Of a stretch of 64,000 bases of DNA, positions 9,875-20,344 are shown one piece after another. Position 1 is the first letter of the stretch. Each line of letters starts with the position of its first letter. Below the pieces are notes generated by a model. It saw nothing but the letters and a program-made list of their open reading frames with translations. It had not been told where the DNA came from and did not search any database. The stretch covers positions 21,187 to 85,186 of the forward strand of contig JARICT010000100.1 in the NCBI GenBank assembly GCA_029257185.1, in the 5' to 3' direction. A program made the translations under genes and the position numbers. This stretch comes from Quadrisphaera sp. (GTDB lineage Bacteria > Actinomycetota > Actinomycetes > Actinomycetales > Quadrisphaeraceae).

Positions 9875-10905
9875 CAGACGATCTCGCAGAGCGAGGTGTT
9901 GAGCCCGGAGCCGACCCCCATGCACAGCACCCGGTCGCCGGGGACCAGCGAGGACACCTGCTGGGCCAGCGTGATGGGCAGCGCGGCGGCCGCGACGTTG
10001 CCGAGCGAGGGCAGCGTCATCGGCACGCGGACCTTGTCGAGCGCGTCGAGGCCGAGGCGACCCAGCAGCGCCGTCGTGTGGGGAACGGACACCTGGTGGA
10101 GGACGTAGCGGGCCACGCCGGTGGTCCAGCGCCAGTCCTCCTTGGCCTCGTCCCAGGCGTCGGCGATGAGGGAGACCCCCGCCTCCAGCATCCCGGCGGT
10201 GTCGGTGGTCATCTTCCCCTGCACGGCGTGGCACAGGTCGTGGTGCTCGGTGCCCGACCGCGCCACGCCGCCCACGAGGCGGTGGCCACCGGGATGGTCG
10301 TCGGAGCGGCCGAGGACCGCGGCGGCGGCGCCCGAGCCGAGGGTGAGCGTGGCGAACTCGTTGAGGTACTCGGCCCGCGTGATGTCCCCGTCGCGCAGGC
10401 GGTCCAGGGTGGCGCGCTGGGTGGCGCGCACGTCCTCGCTGGCCACGATGAGGGCGTACTCCACCTGCCCGGAGTCGATCATCGAGGCGGCCACCTGCAT
10501 GCCGTTGACGAACCCGAGACAGGCGTTGGTGATGTCGAAGTTCATCGTCGAGGTGGGCAGCCCCAGCAGGTGGTGGACGTCCACGGAGACCGCCGGCTCG
10601 AGGTAGTCCCGCGAGACCGACGTGTTGATCACCACGCCGATGGAGGCCGGGTCCACCCCGGCCTCGGACATCGCCTTGGAGCCGGCCATGGCCGCGCCCT
10701 CGGCGAGCGAGGTCCCGTCGGCCCACCACCGCCGCTCCTTGACGCCGGCGACCCGCTGGACGAGCCCGCGGGCCAGCCGGAGCCGCTTCAGGGTGCCGGC
10801 CACCGCGTCGTCCATCTCCGCCGACGTGACGACGACGGGCGCCTCCTCGGCGGCGATGGACAGCAGAGAGGTGTTGGCCACGCGATAGGCGGTGTTGCCG
10901 CTCAC
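9871..10905 (-). CDS. oleA: OleA, thiolase-fold acyl-CoA head-to-head condensing enzyme
   Basis: A 344-residue ketoacyl synthase III-like enzyme. The nucleophilic Cys is in ITNACLGFVNGM at about residue 125, the His in GTEHHDLCHAV and the Asn in LPSLGNVAAAALP. The N-terminal blocks RVANTSLLS and RVAGVKERRWW resemble Micrococcus luteus OleA as recalled. It joins two fatty acyl-CoA chains head to head into a beta-ketoacid. The GTG with GAGG six bases upstream is preferred; an upstream ATG at 10974 lacks support. It is the first gene of a tightly overlapping oleA-oleBC-oleD unit whose promoter must lie in 10906-11055. Confidence 0.88.
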   Translation of the reverse strand: MSGNTAYRVANTSLLSIAAEEAPVVVTSAEMDDAVAGTLKRLRLARGLVQRVAGVKERRWWADGTSLAEGAAMAGSKAMSEAGVDPASIGVVINTSVSRDYLEPAVSVDVHHLLGLPTSTMNFDITNACLGFVNGMQVAASMIDSGQVEYALIVASEDVRATQRATLDRLRDGDITRAEYLNEFATLTLGSGAAAAVLGRSDDHPGGHRLVGGVARSGTEHHDLCHAVQGKMTTDTAGMLEAGVSLIADAWDEAKEDWRWTTGVARYVLHQVSVPHTTALLGRLGLDALDKVRVPMTLPSLGNVAAAALPITLAQQVSSLVPGDRVLCMGVGSGLNTSLCEIVW

Positions 10906-11055
10906 TAGATCCTCGATCCTGGACGTCCGGTGCGCGCGACGGTGCCCGAGAGGGCGGGCAGGGGCGCTGTGCACCTCAGGTTACTGGCACGAGGCGATGA
11001 TCGTCCCCGCCCGCGCCCAGCACCGCCCCGTTGGAGCACCCGGGGTGACGTCCGC

Positions 11056-11994
11056 TCACTTGAGCCCGCTGCGCGCCATCCCCTCGACGAAGAAGCGCTG
11101 GAAGATCCCGAAGACCACGAGCATCGGGATGACCGAGAGCAGCGACATCGCCATGAGCGGTCCGTAGTCGCGACCGAACTGGCTCTGCAGGTACAGCAGC
11201 CCGATCGGCAGCGTGTACTGGCTGGTGTCCTGCAGGACGATCAGCGGCCACACGAACTCGTTCCACCGCCACATGAACGTGAAGATCACCAGGACGGCGA
11301 TGAGCGGCTTGCTGAGCGGAAGGGCGATCGAGAAGAACGTCCGCCAGGCACCGGCCCCGTCGACGCGGGCCGCCTCGAGCAGCTCGTCGGGCAGCGAGGA
11401 GAAGAACTGGCGCGAGAGGAAGAGCCCGAACGCCTCCGCGAGCCGCGGGAGGACTACCCCGGCGGAGGTGTTCACGATGTCCAGCCCGATGGCGATCTGG
11501 AACTGGGCGATCATCACCACCTGAACCGGCACCATGAGCGTGGAGATGATCGCCAGGAACAGCACGTTCTTCAGCGGGAAGTCGAGCTTGGCGAAGGCGT
11601 ACCCGGCCGCGAGGTTGATGAGGATGGTCAGCACGACGGACCCCGCCGCGATCACCAGGGAGTTGCCGAACCACCGCAGGAACGGGTACTCCTCCAGCGG
11701 CGCGACGAAGTTCTCCCACCGGAAGGCCTGGGGGTAGAGCGCGGCGTCGCTCGCGTAGATCTGGGCCGGCGTGGACAGCGCGGTGACCAGCATCCAGTAG
11801 AGCGGGAAAATGAGGACGGCCGCGATGACGATGCCGAGCGTCAGGCGCCAGGCGCCCGAGCGCCGCTGGTCGCGCTGGCGCGACGGCGCCTTCTTCGAGC
11901 GCGTGGGCGTGGGGGTGCCCCCGGCCGCCCGGGTGCGGGCGCCGCCGGGGGTGGTCACCGCCTCCTGGGCGCGCGGCGCGTCGAGCGTGCTCAT
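11056..11994 (-). CDS. Carbohydrate ABC transporter permease (MalG/LacG family)
   Basis: A 312-residue inner-membrane permease with six membrane segments. The ATPase-coupling EAA loop is visible as LPDELLEAARVDGAGAWRTF, and the protein ends MARSGLK as MalG-type permeases do. An N-terminal cytoplasmic leader of about 50 residues is rich in Pro, Thr and Arg. The ATG overlaps the stop of the upstream permease (ATGA). It forms the second half of the channel. No ATP-binding subunit gene is present nearby, so an unlinked shared ATPase (MsiK-like) is likely. Confidence 0.9.
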   Translation of the reverse strand: MSTLDAPRAQEAVTTPGGARTRAAGGTPTPTRSKKAPSRQRDQRRSGAWRLTLGIVIAAVLIFPLYWMLVTALSTPAQIYASDAALYPQAFRWENFVAPLEEYPFLRWFGNSLVIAAGSVVLTILINLAAGYAFAKLDFPLKNVLFLAIISTLMVPVQVVMIAQFQIAIGLDIVNTSAGVVLPRLAEAFGLFLSRQFFSSLPDELLEAARVDGAGAWRTFFSIALPLSKPLIAVLVIFTFMWRWNEFVWPLIVLQDTSQYTLPIGLLYLQSQFGRDYGPLMAMSLLSVIPMLVVFGIFQRFFVEGMARSGLK

Positions 11995-12920
11995 GCCAGG
12001 TCCCTCCTCTTGCCCGCTCGCCACTGCACGAGGGTCAGCACCAGGACGATGACGTAGAGCACCACTCCCAGCGCCGCCGCGTACCCCTTGCGCTGCTGCT
12101 CGAAGCCCTCGGTGTAGGCGTAGTTCACGAGCAGGGTGGTCGCGTTCGCCGGCCCGCCGCCGGTCATGACGATGACGAGGTCGAAGACCTGGAACGTGGA
12201 GATGATGAGGTAGACCAGCAGGAAGAACGTGGTCGGCGCGAGGATCGGCCAGGTGATCGACCGGGTGGTGCGCCAGCGCGAGGCACCGTCGAGCGCGGAG
12301 GCCTCGTACACCTCCGACGGGATGCCCTGCAGACCGGCGAGGTAGACCACCATGACGAACCCGAGCGTCGACCAGATCGACATGATGATGATCGAGACCA
12401 TCGCCGCGGGTCCCGACGTCTGCCACGGCACCGCCGGGAGCCCCAGGTCGGTGAGGATGCGGTTGGCCACGCCGAAGTTCTCGTTGAAGATCCAGCGCGC
12501 GACGATGCCCGCGGCCGCCGCGGAGACCACCACCGGCACGTAGAACAGGGCCCGCAGCAGCGCCCGCGCCGGCATCGCGCGGTTCAGCAGCAGCGCCAGG
12601 CCCAGCCCGCCGGCCAGCGAGAGGGGAACGGTGGCGAGCGCGAAGATCCCGGTGTTGCCCAGCGAGCGCCAGAACAGCGGGTCGGAGGCGATCTGGGCGT
12701 AGTTCGCCCCGCCGTTGGGCTGCGCGTCCCCGAAACCGCTGTACCGGGTGAAGGAGTAGTACAGCGTCATCACCAGCGGCGCGAACATGAAGACGCTGAA
12801 GACGATCACGGCAGGCGTGACGAACGTCAGCCCGACGAGCGCCTCCCCGCGGTGGCGCTTGCGCGCCTTCGTGGCCCCCGGAGCCCCCTCGAGCGCCGTG
12901 GCCGAACCGAGCATGGCCAC
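11991..12920 (-). CDS. Carbohydrate ABC transporter permease (MalF/UgpA family)
   Basis: A 309-residue permease with six transmembrane segments. The periplasmic/extracytoplasmic loop after the first helix contains YYSFTRYSG, and the EAA loop is IPSEVYEASALDGASRWRTT at about residues 205-225. It pairs with the MalG-type protein to import a sugar or oligosaccharide delivered by the lipoprotein encoded just upstream. The GTG at 12920 lies 3 bp past the binding-protein stop; an in-frame ATG two codons later is also possible. Substrate cannot be told from the permeases. Confidence 0.9.
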   Translation of the reverse strand: MAMLGSATALEGAPGATKARKRHRGEALVGLTFVTPAVIVFSVFMFAPLVMTLYYSFTRYSGFGDAQPNGGANYAQIASDPLFWRSLGNTGIFALATVPLSLAGGLGLALLLNRAMPARALLRALFYVPVVVSAAAAGIVARWIFNENFGVANRILTDLGLPAVPWQTSGPAAMVSIIIMSIWSTLGFVMVVYLAGLQGIPSEVYEASALDGASRWRTTRSITWPILAPTTFFLLVYLIISTFQVFDLVIVMTGGGPANATTLLVNYAYTEGFEQQRKGYAAALGVVLYVIVLVLTLVQWRAGKRRDLA

Positions 12921-12923
12921 GGC

Positions 12924-14246
12924 TCAGGCCTTGAGGTTCGCGATGTCAGCGGCGAGCTTGTCCACCGTCTCCTGCGGTGACTGGCCGGAGGAGAAGCACT
13001 TCTCCAGCTCCTGCTGCAGCGCCTGGTTCACCCCCGAGAAGGTCGCGGACGTGCAGGTCTCCACGAGCGGCTCGGGGATGGTCGTGGCCTGGGCCACGAA
13101 CACCGGCATGAGGTCGGGGCGCACCGCGTACTCGAGCTCGTCTGCCTCCACGTCCCTGCGGGTGGGCAGCACGGTCGTGGCCTGGCAGAAGTCGATCATG
13201 TTCTGCTTCGAGGCGAGGAAGGCCGCGAACTCGGCCGCCTTCTCGGCGTTCGGCGCGTTCTCCGGCACGACGACGGCGTTGCCGCCCAGGTCGGTGGCCG
13301 CGGCGGAGTCCTTCGGGAGGAACGTCGCGCCGAACTCGAAGTCCTTCACCGAGTCGCTCAGGGCGGGCAGGAGGAAGTCGCCGGCGTAGATGGTGGAGAG
13401 CTTGCCGGTGGGGAAGACGTCGTCGGGGTAGTTGGCCGCCTGCACCAGCAGGGACGGGTCGTGCAGGCCCTTCGTGTAGAGACCCTGGGCGTAGGTCATG
13501 GCCTTCAGCCCGGCGTCGGAGTCGATCGTCACCTCACCGCCGGTGGGCCCCCCGGGGCCGTAGGTCGACCCGCCGGCCTGCGAGAGGAAGCTCAGCCACC
13601 GGAACGCCCCGGCCGCCTGCCAGTTGACCGCGGTGGGGTAGCCCGGCAGGTTCGCGCCCTTGAGCTGCTCGAGCACCTGGGTCCACTCGTCCCACGTCCA
13701 CGCGGCGTCCAGGGTGGTGGGCACGTCGGAGATGCCGGCCTGGGCGAAGTGGTCCTGGTGGTAGAGGACGGCGGAGCAGTCGGTGTGGTGCGGCACGCCC
13801 ACGGGCTTGCCGTCGGCCTGCACAGCCGCCCACAGGGCCGGGTTGAAGCTGTCCGCGAACCCCGAGGGCAGGGCCGAGGAGATGTCGGCGAGCGCGCCCA
13901 CCCCGGTGTAGCGGCCGATGTCGGTGTAGGAGACGCGGAACAGGTCCGGGGCGTTGTTCGACTGCAGCAGCGAGTCGACCTTGGAGAGGACCTGGCTGTA
14001 CGGCTGGACCTGCAGCTCCACCTTCGTGCCGTCCTCGGCCTCGAAGGCGTCGGCGATCTTCTGGAAGGCCGCGACCTCGGCGTCTGCGCCCCACAGGACC
14101 ATCGTCAGGGAGTCGCTGCCGGAGCCCCCGGAGGACCCGGACGAGCCGCCGCAGGCGCTCAGCGCGGTCCCGGTCAGGGCAGCAGCTCCCCCGACGCCCA
14201 CCGCGGAGAGGAAAGAGCGCCGGCTGGGGCGCGGAGGAGTGGGCAC
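12924..14246 (-). CDS. Tat-exported lipoprotein, extracellular sugar-binding protein
   Basis: A 440-residue family 1 solute-binding protein. The N-terminus has a twin-arginine signal (SRRSFLSAVGVGG) and a lipobox ending LSAC at about residue 31, followed by a Gly/Ser linker, so the mature protein is a lipoprotein on the outer face of the membrane. The body matches sugar-binding proteins (LWGADAEVAAFQKIADAFEA). The GTG start is preceded by AGGAGG. It is the first gene of the importer operon. Tat export is common for such lipoproteins in actinobacteria. Confidence 0.9.
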   Translation of the reverse strand: MPTPPRPSRRSFLSAVGVGGAAALTGTALSACGGSSGSSGGSGSDSLTMVLWGADAEVAAFQKIADAFEAEDGTKVELQVQPYSQVLSKVDSLLQSNNAPDLFRVSYTDIGRYTGVGALADISSALPSGFADSFNPALWAAVQADGKPVGVPHHTDCSAVLYHQDHFAQAGISDVPTTLDAAWTWDEWTQVLEQLKGANLPGYPTAVNWQAAGAFRWLSFLSQAGGSTYGPGGPTGGEVTIDSDAGLKAMTYAQGLYTKGLHDPSLLVQAANYPDDVFPTGKLSTIYAGDFLLPALSDSVKDFEFGATFLPKDSAAATDLGGNAVVVPENAPNAEKAAEFAAFLASKQNMIDFCQATTVLPTRRDVEADELEYAVRPDLMPVFVAQATTIPEPLVETCTSATFSGVNQALQQELEKCFSSGQSPQETVDKLAADIANLKA

Positions 14247-14439
14247 GGGGCCTCCTGGTGCGGCGAGGGGCGACGCTGCGGCGGTGCTGCGAGCCCGGAC
14301 GGGTCGGTGCTTGCCCGATGCTGGGTCCGGGCACCCCGGGTGACGTCACCCGGCTGACAGATCATGCGCCCGATCTCCGCGCGGCGCACCTCAGGGTGCC
14401 TGCCCCGCTCCGCCTGGTCACCCACGCCGCTTCCCCGGG
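14247..14439 (-). promoter_or_regulatory. Upstream region of the sugar ABC operon with a perfect 18-bp palindrome
   Basis: CCGGGTGACGTCACCCGG at 14336-14353 is perfectly self-complementary and lies 90 bp upstream of the binding-protein start. Its size and position suit an operator for a LacI- or GntR-type repressor, but no regulator gene is adjacent. A related, non-palindromic copy (GCACCCGGGGTGACGTC) lies at 11036-11052, just past the end of the operon. Confidence 0.5.
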
Positions 14440-15741
14440 TCACCCCGCGGCGATGGCCTCCAGGTCCCGGGACATGGCTGCGGCCTCCGTCACGGCGGCG
14501 CCCATGGCGCTCTCGGCCGCCGCGGTCGAGGCGCTCTGCTCCTCGACCGCGGCGGCGATCGTGGCCTGGCTGTCGACGACGTCGGCCACCAGCTCCTGCA
14601 GGCCGGCGAGCTCCGTGCCGGTCGTCGCGACGTCGGCCAGCACCACGTCGACGACGGAGCGGATCCGCTCGGTGGCCCGGGCGGTCTCCAGGGCCAGCTC
14701 CTTCACCTCGCCCGCCACGACGGCGAACCCGAGACCGGCCTCACCGGCGCGCGCCGACTCGATGGTCGCGTTCAGCGCCAGGAGGTTCGTCTGGTCGGCG
14801 ATGCTGGAGATGGACCGGGCGATCTGGTCGATCTCCCCGGTGGTCGTGGTGAGGCGCTGGACGGTGGACGCGCTCTGCGAGGACCGCTCGCTGGCGCTGC
14901 GGGCGGTGGTGGCGGCCTGCGCGGCCGCGGTGGCGATCTGGTCGATGGCGGCCCGCAGGCCGGCGATGTCGCCGGTGGCGCCCTCGACGCACCGGTCCAG
15001 CCGGGACCCGGCGCTGCGCAGGTCCGCGAGGCGCAGCGCCAGCTCCTCGGCGCGCTGCTCGCGCTCCGCGCTCTCGGCAGCCGCCCGTGCTGCCACCGCG
15101 GCCCTGGACTCCGCCAGCTCGCGCTCCGCCTCCAGCTGTTCCGCGCGATGGGCGGCGGCGCGGGTGGACTCCTGCGCGCGGCGCCCCTCGGCGTCCTCGG
15201 TGACCTTCCAGCCGTAGGCCAGGGCGGCGCCCTCGACGAGGAGGAAGGCGGCGTGGAGCAGGGAGAACGCGATGGGGTTCGCGCGTGCCGCGGGGCTCGA
15301 GAAGATCATCTCCGGCATCGTGAGGCTCATGCCGACGTGGTGGACGCCCACGTACGCCACGGCGAGCAGGAACGGGGTCCACGACTGGTAGAGGGCGACC
15401 ATGGCGAGCAGCACGTAGAACCAGATGTGCACGTCCGTGAGCCCTCCGGACAGCATCACGGCGATGCCGGCGCCCTCCATGAGCCCCAGCGCGACGGCGC
15501 CGGCCCGCACCGGCTGGCTCGGGAGCACCATCGCCACGGCCACGGCGAGGCCCATGGCGAGCAGGCCTCCGACGATCATGAAGCCCCCCCGGCCCGCCAT
15601 CGCGGTCCAGGAGGTGAGGACGACGACGTGGAGCGCCAGCACGGACACCAGCAGGCGGTGGCGGGAGGCGAACGACGCCTCGTCCAGGGGAACTCCGCGG
15701 GGGACCCACGCGAAGCGGGCAGGGGTCGAGGTCGTGGTCAC
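14440..15741 (-). CDS. Orphan methyl-accepting chemotaxis-like transducer with polytopic membrane sensor
   Basis: A 433-residue protein. Residues about 28-180 hold six hydrophobic segments, with conserved-looking aromatic and His residues: [18 protein letters not shown] and GVHHVGMS. Similar His-containing membrane sensors precede GGDEF and chemoreceptor domains, as I recall. Residues about 185-250 are an Ala/Glu coiled coil. Residues about 250-430 are the signalling domain with the hairpin tip [20 protein letters not shown], which docks CheW/CheA. No che or flagellar genes lie in the window, so it is an orphan receptor. The GTG start opens a hydrophilic leader. The ligand is unknown. Confidence 0.85.
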   Translation of the reverse strand: MTTTSTPARFAWVPRGVPLDEASFASRHRLLVSVLALHVVVLTSWTAMAGRGGFMIVGGLLAMGLAVAVAMVLPSQPVRAGAVALGLMEGAGIAVMLSGGLTDVHIWFYVLLAMVALYQSWTPFLLAVAYVGVHHVGMSLTMPEMIFSSPAARANPIAFSLLHAAFLLVEGAALAYGWKVTEDAEGRRAQESTRAAAHRAEQLEAERELAESRAAVAARAAAESAEREQRAEELALRLADLRSAGSRLDRCVEGATGDIAGLRAAIDQIATAAAQAATTARSASERSSQSASTVQRLTTTTGEIDQIARSISSIADQTNLLALNATIESARAGEAGLGFAVVAGEVKELALETARATERIRSVVDVVLADVATTGTELAGLQELVADVVDSQATIAAAVEEQSASTAAAESAMGAAVTEAAAMSRDLEAIAAG

Positions 15742-15854
15742 GCAGCCTCATCGGCACGGGGGCGACCACGGTTGAACCTCGGGGGACCGGCCGGTCTGCC
15801 GTGACGACAGGGAAGAGCGTCTGGTCCTCGGCCGGCTCCGGGGAGCCACCACGG

Positions 15855-15938
15855 TGCGCAAGGGGGGACTTGAACCCCCACGCCCTCTCGAGCACACGGA
15901 CCTGAACCGTGCGCGTCTGCCAATTCCGCCACTTGCGC
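15855..15938 (-). tRNA. tRNA-Leu (anticodon CAG)
   Basis: Cloverleaf of 84 nt including a long variable arm typical of tRNA-Leu. Acceptor stem GCGCAAG pairs with CTTGCGC, the anticodon loop is TTCAGGT and the T-loop is GTTCAAGTC. The 3' CCA is not encoded. Position beside fhaA matches the leuT location in other actinobacteria. Confidence 0.95.
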
Positions 15939-16129
15939 GTGGAGGAGAAACGTACCACCGGCAGCGCCCGTCGCCGCGGGGCCGGCACCCCCGCGGGCGC
16001 AGGCATCGCCCGCGCGGCCCCCGCGGGATCTCGGCGACCCCTACCATCGACCCGTCAGGCGGTCAGCGGTCACACCACGTCATCGGCGGGTGGGCAGCGG
16101 ACCACGGGAAGACACGGGAGGGAGTGGTC

Positions 16130-16861
16130 GTGGGAGTGCTCGACCGGTTCGAGCGCGGAGTCGAGCGCGTGGTCAACGGAGCGTTCGCCCGCGCCTTCAA
16201 GTCCGAGGTGCAGCCCGTGGAGCTGGCGTCCGCGCTGCGGCGCGAGGCCGACACCACGGCGGCCGTGGTGGGCCCCGACCGCACGCTGGTGCCGAACGCC
16301 TACACGGTGGAGCTCGGGCCCTCCGACCACGAGCGGCTGGGGTCCTGGGGGGACCAGCTCTCGGGCGAGCTGAGCACCGCGCTCACCGACCACGCCCGCA
16401 GCCAGCGGTACTCCTTCCCCGGCCCGGTCACGATCTCCCTCAGCCGCGACGAGGAGCTCGCCACCGGCGTCTTCCGCGTGCGCAGCGCCAGGGTCCGGGG
16501 CGGCATCGCCCCCGGCACCACCGCCAACGCCACCGTCTCCCACCCCGTGCTGGACATCGACGGTCGCCGCTACCAGCTGACCTCGAGGATCACGTCCATC
16601 GGTCGCGACGCCGCGTGCGAGGTGGTCCTCGACGACCCCGGCGCCTCGCGGCGCCACGCGGAGCTCAAGGTCGACGGCGAGCGCATCCTCGTCCGGGACC
16701 TGGGGTCGACCAACGGCACCTCCGTGGACGGGCAGCGGTTGGGGGACCGCTCACGCGTGGCGCAGGTCGGTGACGGGTCGGTGATCTCCATCGGGTCGAC
16801 CACCATCACCGTCCACTCCCGTGGCGCTCACGCCCAGGCCGCCGAGGACGAGGCATGGTGA
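16130..16861 (+). CDS. fhaA: FHA-domain protein FhaA (DUF3662 plus FHA)
   Basis: A 243-residue protein. Residues about 1-120 are the DUF3662 domain (DRFERGVERVVNGAFARAF). A short linker follows, and the forkhead-associated domain at about 145-230 has the phosphothreonine-binding motifs IGRDAACEVVL, SRRHAEL and LGSTNGTSVDG. FhaA binds phosphorylated pseudokinase/MurJ-type partners and links Ser/Thr kinases to peptidoglycan synthesis; such a pseudokinase is encoded at 53518-55857. The start is the GTG about 6 bp after GGGAGGGAG; a longer frame runs back into the tRNA gene. First gene of the fhaA-pknA operon. Confidence 0.9.
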   Translation: MGVLDRFERGVERVVNGAFARAFKSEVQPVELASALRREADTTAAVVGPDRTLVPNAYTVELGPSDHERLGSWGDQLSGELSTALTDHARSQRYSFPGPVTISLSRDEELATGVFRVRSARVRGGIAPGTTANATVSHPVLDIDGRRYQLTSRITSIGRDAACEVVLDDPGASRRHAELKVDGERILVRDLGSTNGTSVDGQRLGDRSRVAQVGDGSVISIGSTTITVHSRGAHAQAAEDEAW

Positions 16862-16898
16862 CCGTCGTGGGATCCAGCACCGGTCGACCGGCCGCGAC

Positions 16899-17438
16899 GT
16901 GAGCCAGCTGACGGTCACCGCGCTGCAGCTGGGTCTCCTCGTGGCCCTGTGGGTCTTCGTCGCCGCCGTGGTCGTCGTCCTGCGCCGTGACCTCTACGGG
17001 ACCCGCGTGCTCTCCCGTCCTCGCTCCGCGGGCGGCCCGGGCCCGGGACATGCGGCCCCGCCGGCCGCCGCGGTGGGGTCGGGGCGCGGGGCAACCTCGC
17101 AGCCCGCCGCGGCGGCGCCCCCGCGCCGGCTGGTGGTCACCGAGGGGCCCCTGCGCGGCACCGCCCTGGACCTCGGCCGCGCCCCCGTGCTCATCGGCCG
17201 CTCGCCGGAGTGCTCCCTCGTGCTCGACGACGACTACGCGTCCTCGCGCCACGCCCGTCTGAGCCCTACCGGGTCGCCCCCGGGCGCGACGTGGCGCCTG
17301 GAGGACCTCGGCTCCACCAACGGCACGCTCCTGGCCCGCGCCCCGCGGGCGCCCTCCGAGCCGTTGGAGGGGTCCTCGCCCGTCGGCGCGGGCGCCGTCG
17401 TCCGCATCGGGCGCACCACCATCGAGCTGCAGGGTTAG
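16899..17438 (+). CDS. fhaB: FHA-domain membrane protein FhaB (FipA)
   Basis: A 179-residue protein with an N-terminal transmembrane helix (LGLLVALWVFVAAVVVVL, about residues 8-25), an Ala/Pro/Gly-rich linker and a C-terminal FHA domain at about 75-178 (IGRSPECSLVLDD, SSRHARLS, DLGSTNGTLL). In mycobacteria FhaB is phosphorylated by PknA/PknB and interacts with FtsZ/FtsQ at the septum. The GTG start immediately precedes the membrane helix, as in the family. It sits 37 bp after fhaA and 6 bp before pstP. Confidence 0.9.
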   Translation: MSQLTVTALQLGLLVALWVFVAAVVVVLRRDLYGTRVLSRPRSAGGPGPGHAAPPAAAVGSGRGATSQPAAAAPPRRLVVTEGPLRGTALDLGRAPVLIGRSPECSLVLDDDYASSRHARLSPTGSPPGATWRLEDLGSTNGTLLARAPRAPSEPLEGSSPVGAGAVVRIGRTTIELQG

Positions 17439-17444
17439 CCGGCC

Positions 17445-18904
<1,460 letters not shown>

Positions 18905-18905
<1 letters not shown>

Positions 18906-20344
18906 TGTCGACCGTCACCACGCTCACCCCCCGCAGCGGGCGCACCACCGAGCTCGGGCTCCTCGCCGTGGCCGTCGGCATCAGCGTCCTCGCCTACGGC
19001 ATGGTCACGGTCACCACGGACGCCACCTGGTCGTCGGGCCTGGGGCGCCACGCCGCGCTGCTGGGGGCGCTGGGGCTCGGCGCCCACGTGGTGGTGCGCT
19101 GGCGCGCCTCCTACGCCGACCCGCTGATCCTCCCCGTCGCCCTGCTGCTCAACGGGCTGGGGCTGGCCCTGATCCACGGGATCGACGCCGCCCGCGCCAC
19201 CGCGGGGGCCCCCGGCGAGGCCTTCGGCCCCAAGCAGCAGGTGTGGACGGTCATCGGCGTGGTGCTGGCGGCGGCCGTCGTCATCGCCCTGCGCGACCAC
19301 CGGTTCCTGCGCCGGTACACGTTCACGGCGATGGTGGCCGGCCTCGCCCTCCTGCTGCTGCCGCTGGTCCCCGGGCTCGGCGTGACCATCAACGGCGCCT
19401 CGATCTGGATCCGCGTCGGGCCGCTGTCCTTCCAGCCCGGCGAGCTCACCAAGATCGTGCTCGCGGTCTTCTTCGCCGGCTACCTCGTGACCGCCCGCGA
19501 CACCCTCTCCCTCGTCGGCCCGAAGGTGCTCGGCATCCGCTTCCCCCGGCCGAGGGACCTCGGTCCGATCCTGCTCGCGTGGGCGGCGAGCGTGGTCGTC
19601 CTCGTCGCCCAGCGCGACCTCGGGACGTCGCTGCTGTTCTTCGGCCTGTTCGTCGCCATGCTCTACGTCGCCACCGAGCGCGTCTCGTGGATCGCCATCG
19701 GCCTGACGCTCTTCGTCGGCGGCGCGGTGATCGCCGCGACGACGATCAGCCACGTCACCGGCCGCGTCGACGCCTGGCTCCACCCCTTCGACCCCGAGGT
19801 CTACGACCGGGACTTCGGCGGCAGCTACCAGCTGGTCCAGGGCCTGTTCGGGTTCGCCAGCGGGGGACTGACCGGCCAGGGGGTCGGCGGCGGGCGCCCC
19901 ACCATCGTGCCGTTCGCCGAGTCGGACTTCATCCTCGCCACCGCCGGTGAGCAGCTGGGCCTGACCGGCGTCATGGCCGTCCTCGTGCTGTATCTCGTCC
20001 TCGTCGAGCGGGCGCTGCGGACCGCCATCGGCGTGCGCGACGGCTTCGGGAAGCTGCTGTCGTCCGGCCTCGGCTTCGTCGTGGCGCTGCAGTGCTTCGT
20101 CGTCGCCGGCGGGGTCCTGCGGGTCATCCCCCTGACCGGGCTGACCATGCCGTTCCTCGCCTACGGCGGCTCCTCGCTGCTCGCGAACTGGATCATCGTG
20201 GCGCTCCTGCTGCGCATGTCCGACGCCGCCCGGCGCCCCGCGCCGAGCCCGCTCGCCCCCGGCCCGGCCGACGGCGAGCGCCCGGACCCGCTGACCGCCC
20301 GGGACGAGGTCTCGGCGAACGAGACCCAGGTGGTGCGGCTGTGA
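18905..20344 (+). CDS. rodA: RodA/FtsW-family peptidoglycan glycosyltransferase
   Basis: A 479-residue SEDS protein with about ten transmembrane helices. Family signatures are LSFQPGELTKIVLAVFFAGY, the RPTIVPFAESDFILA loop and the final GLTMPFLAYGGSSLLANW motif. SEDS proteins polymerise lipid II into glycan chains together with a class B penicillin-binding protein, here encoded directly downstream with a 4-bp overlap. The catalytic Asp is in the VDAWLHPFDPEVYDRDFG loop region. The Pro/Ala-rich C-terminal tail is cytoplasmic. Confidence 0.93.
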
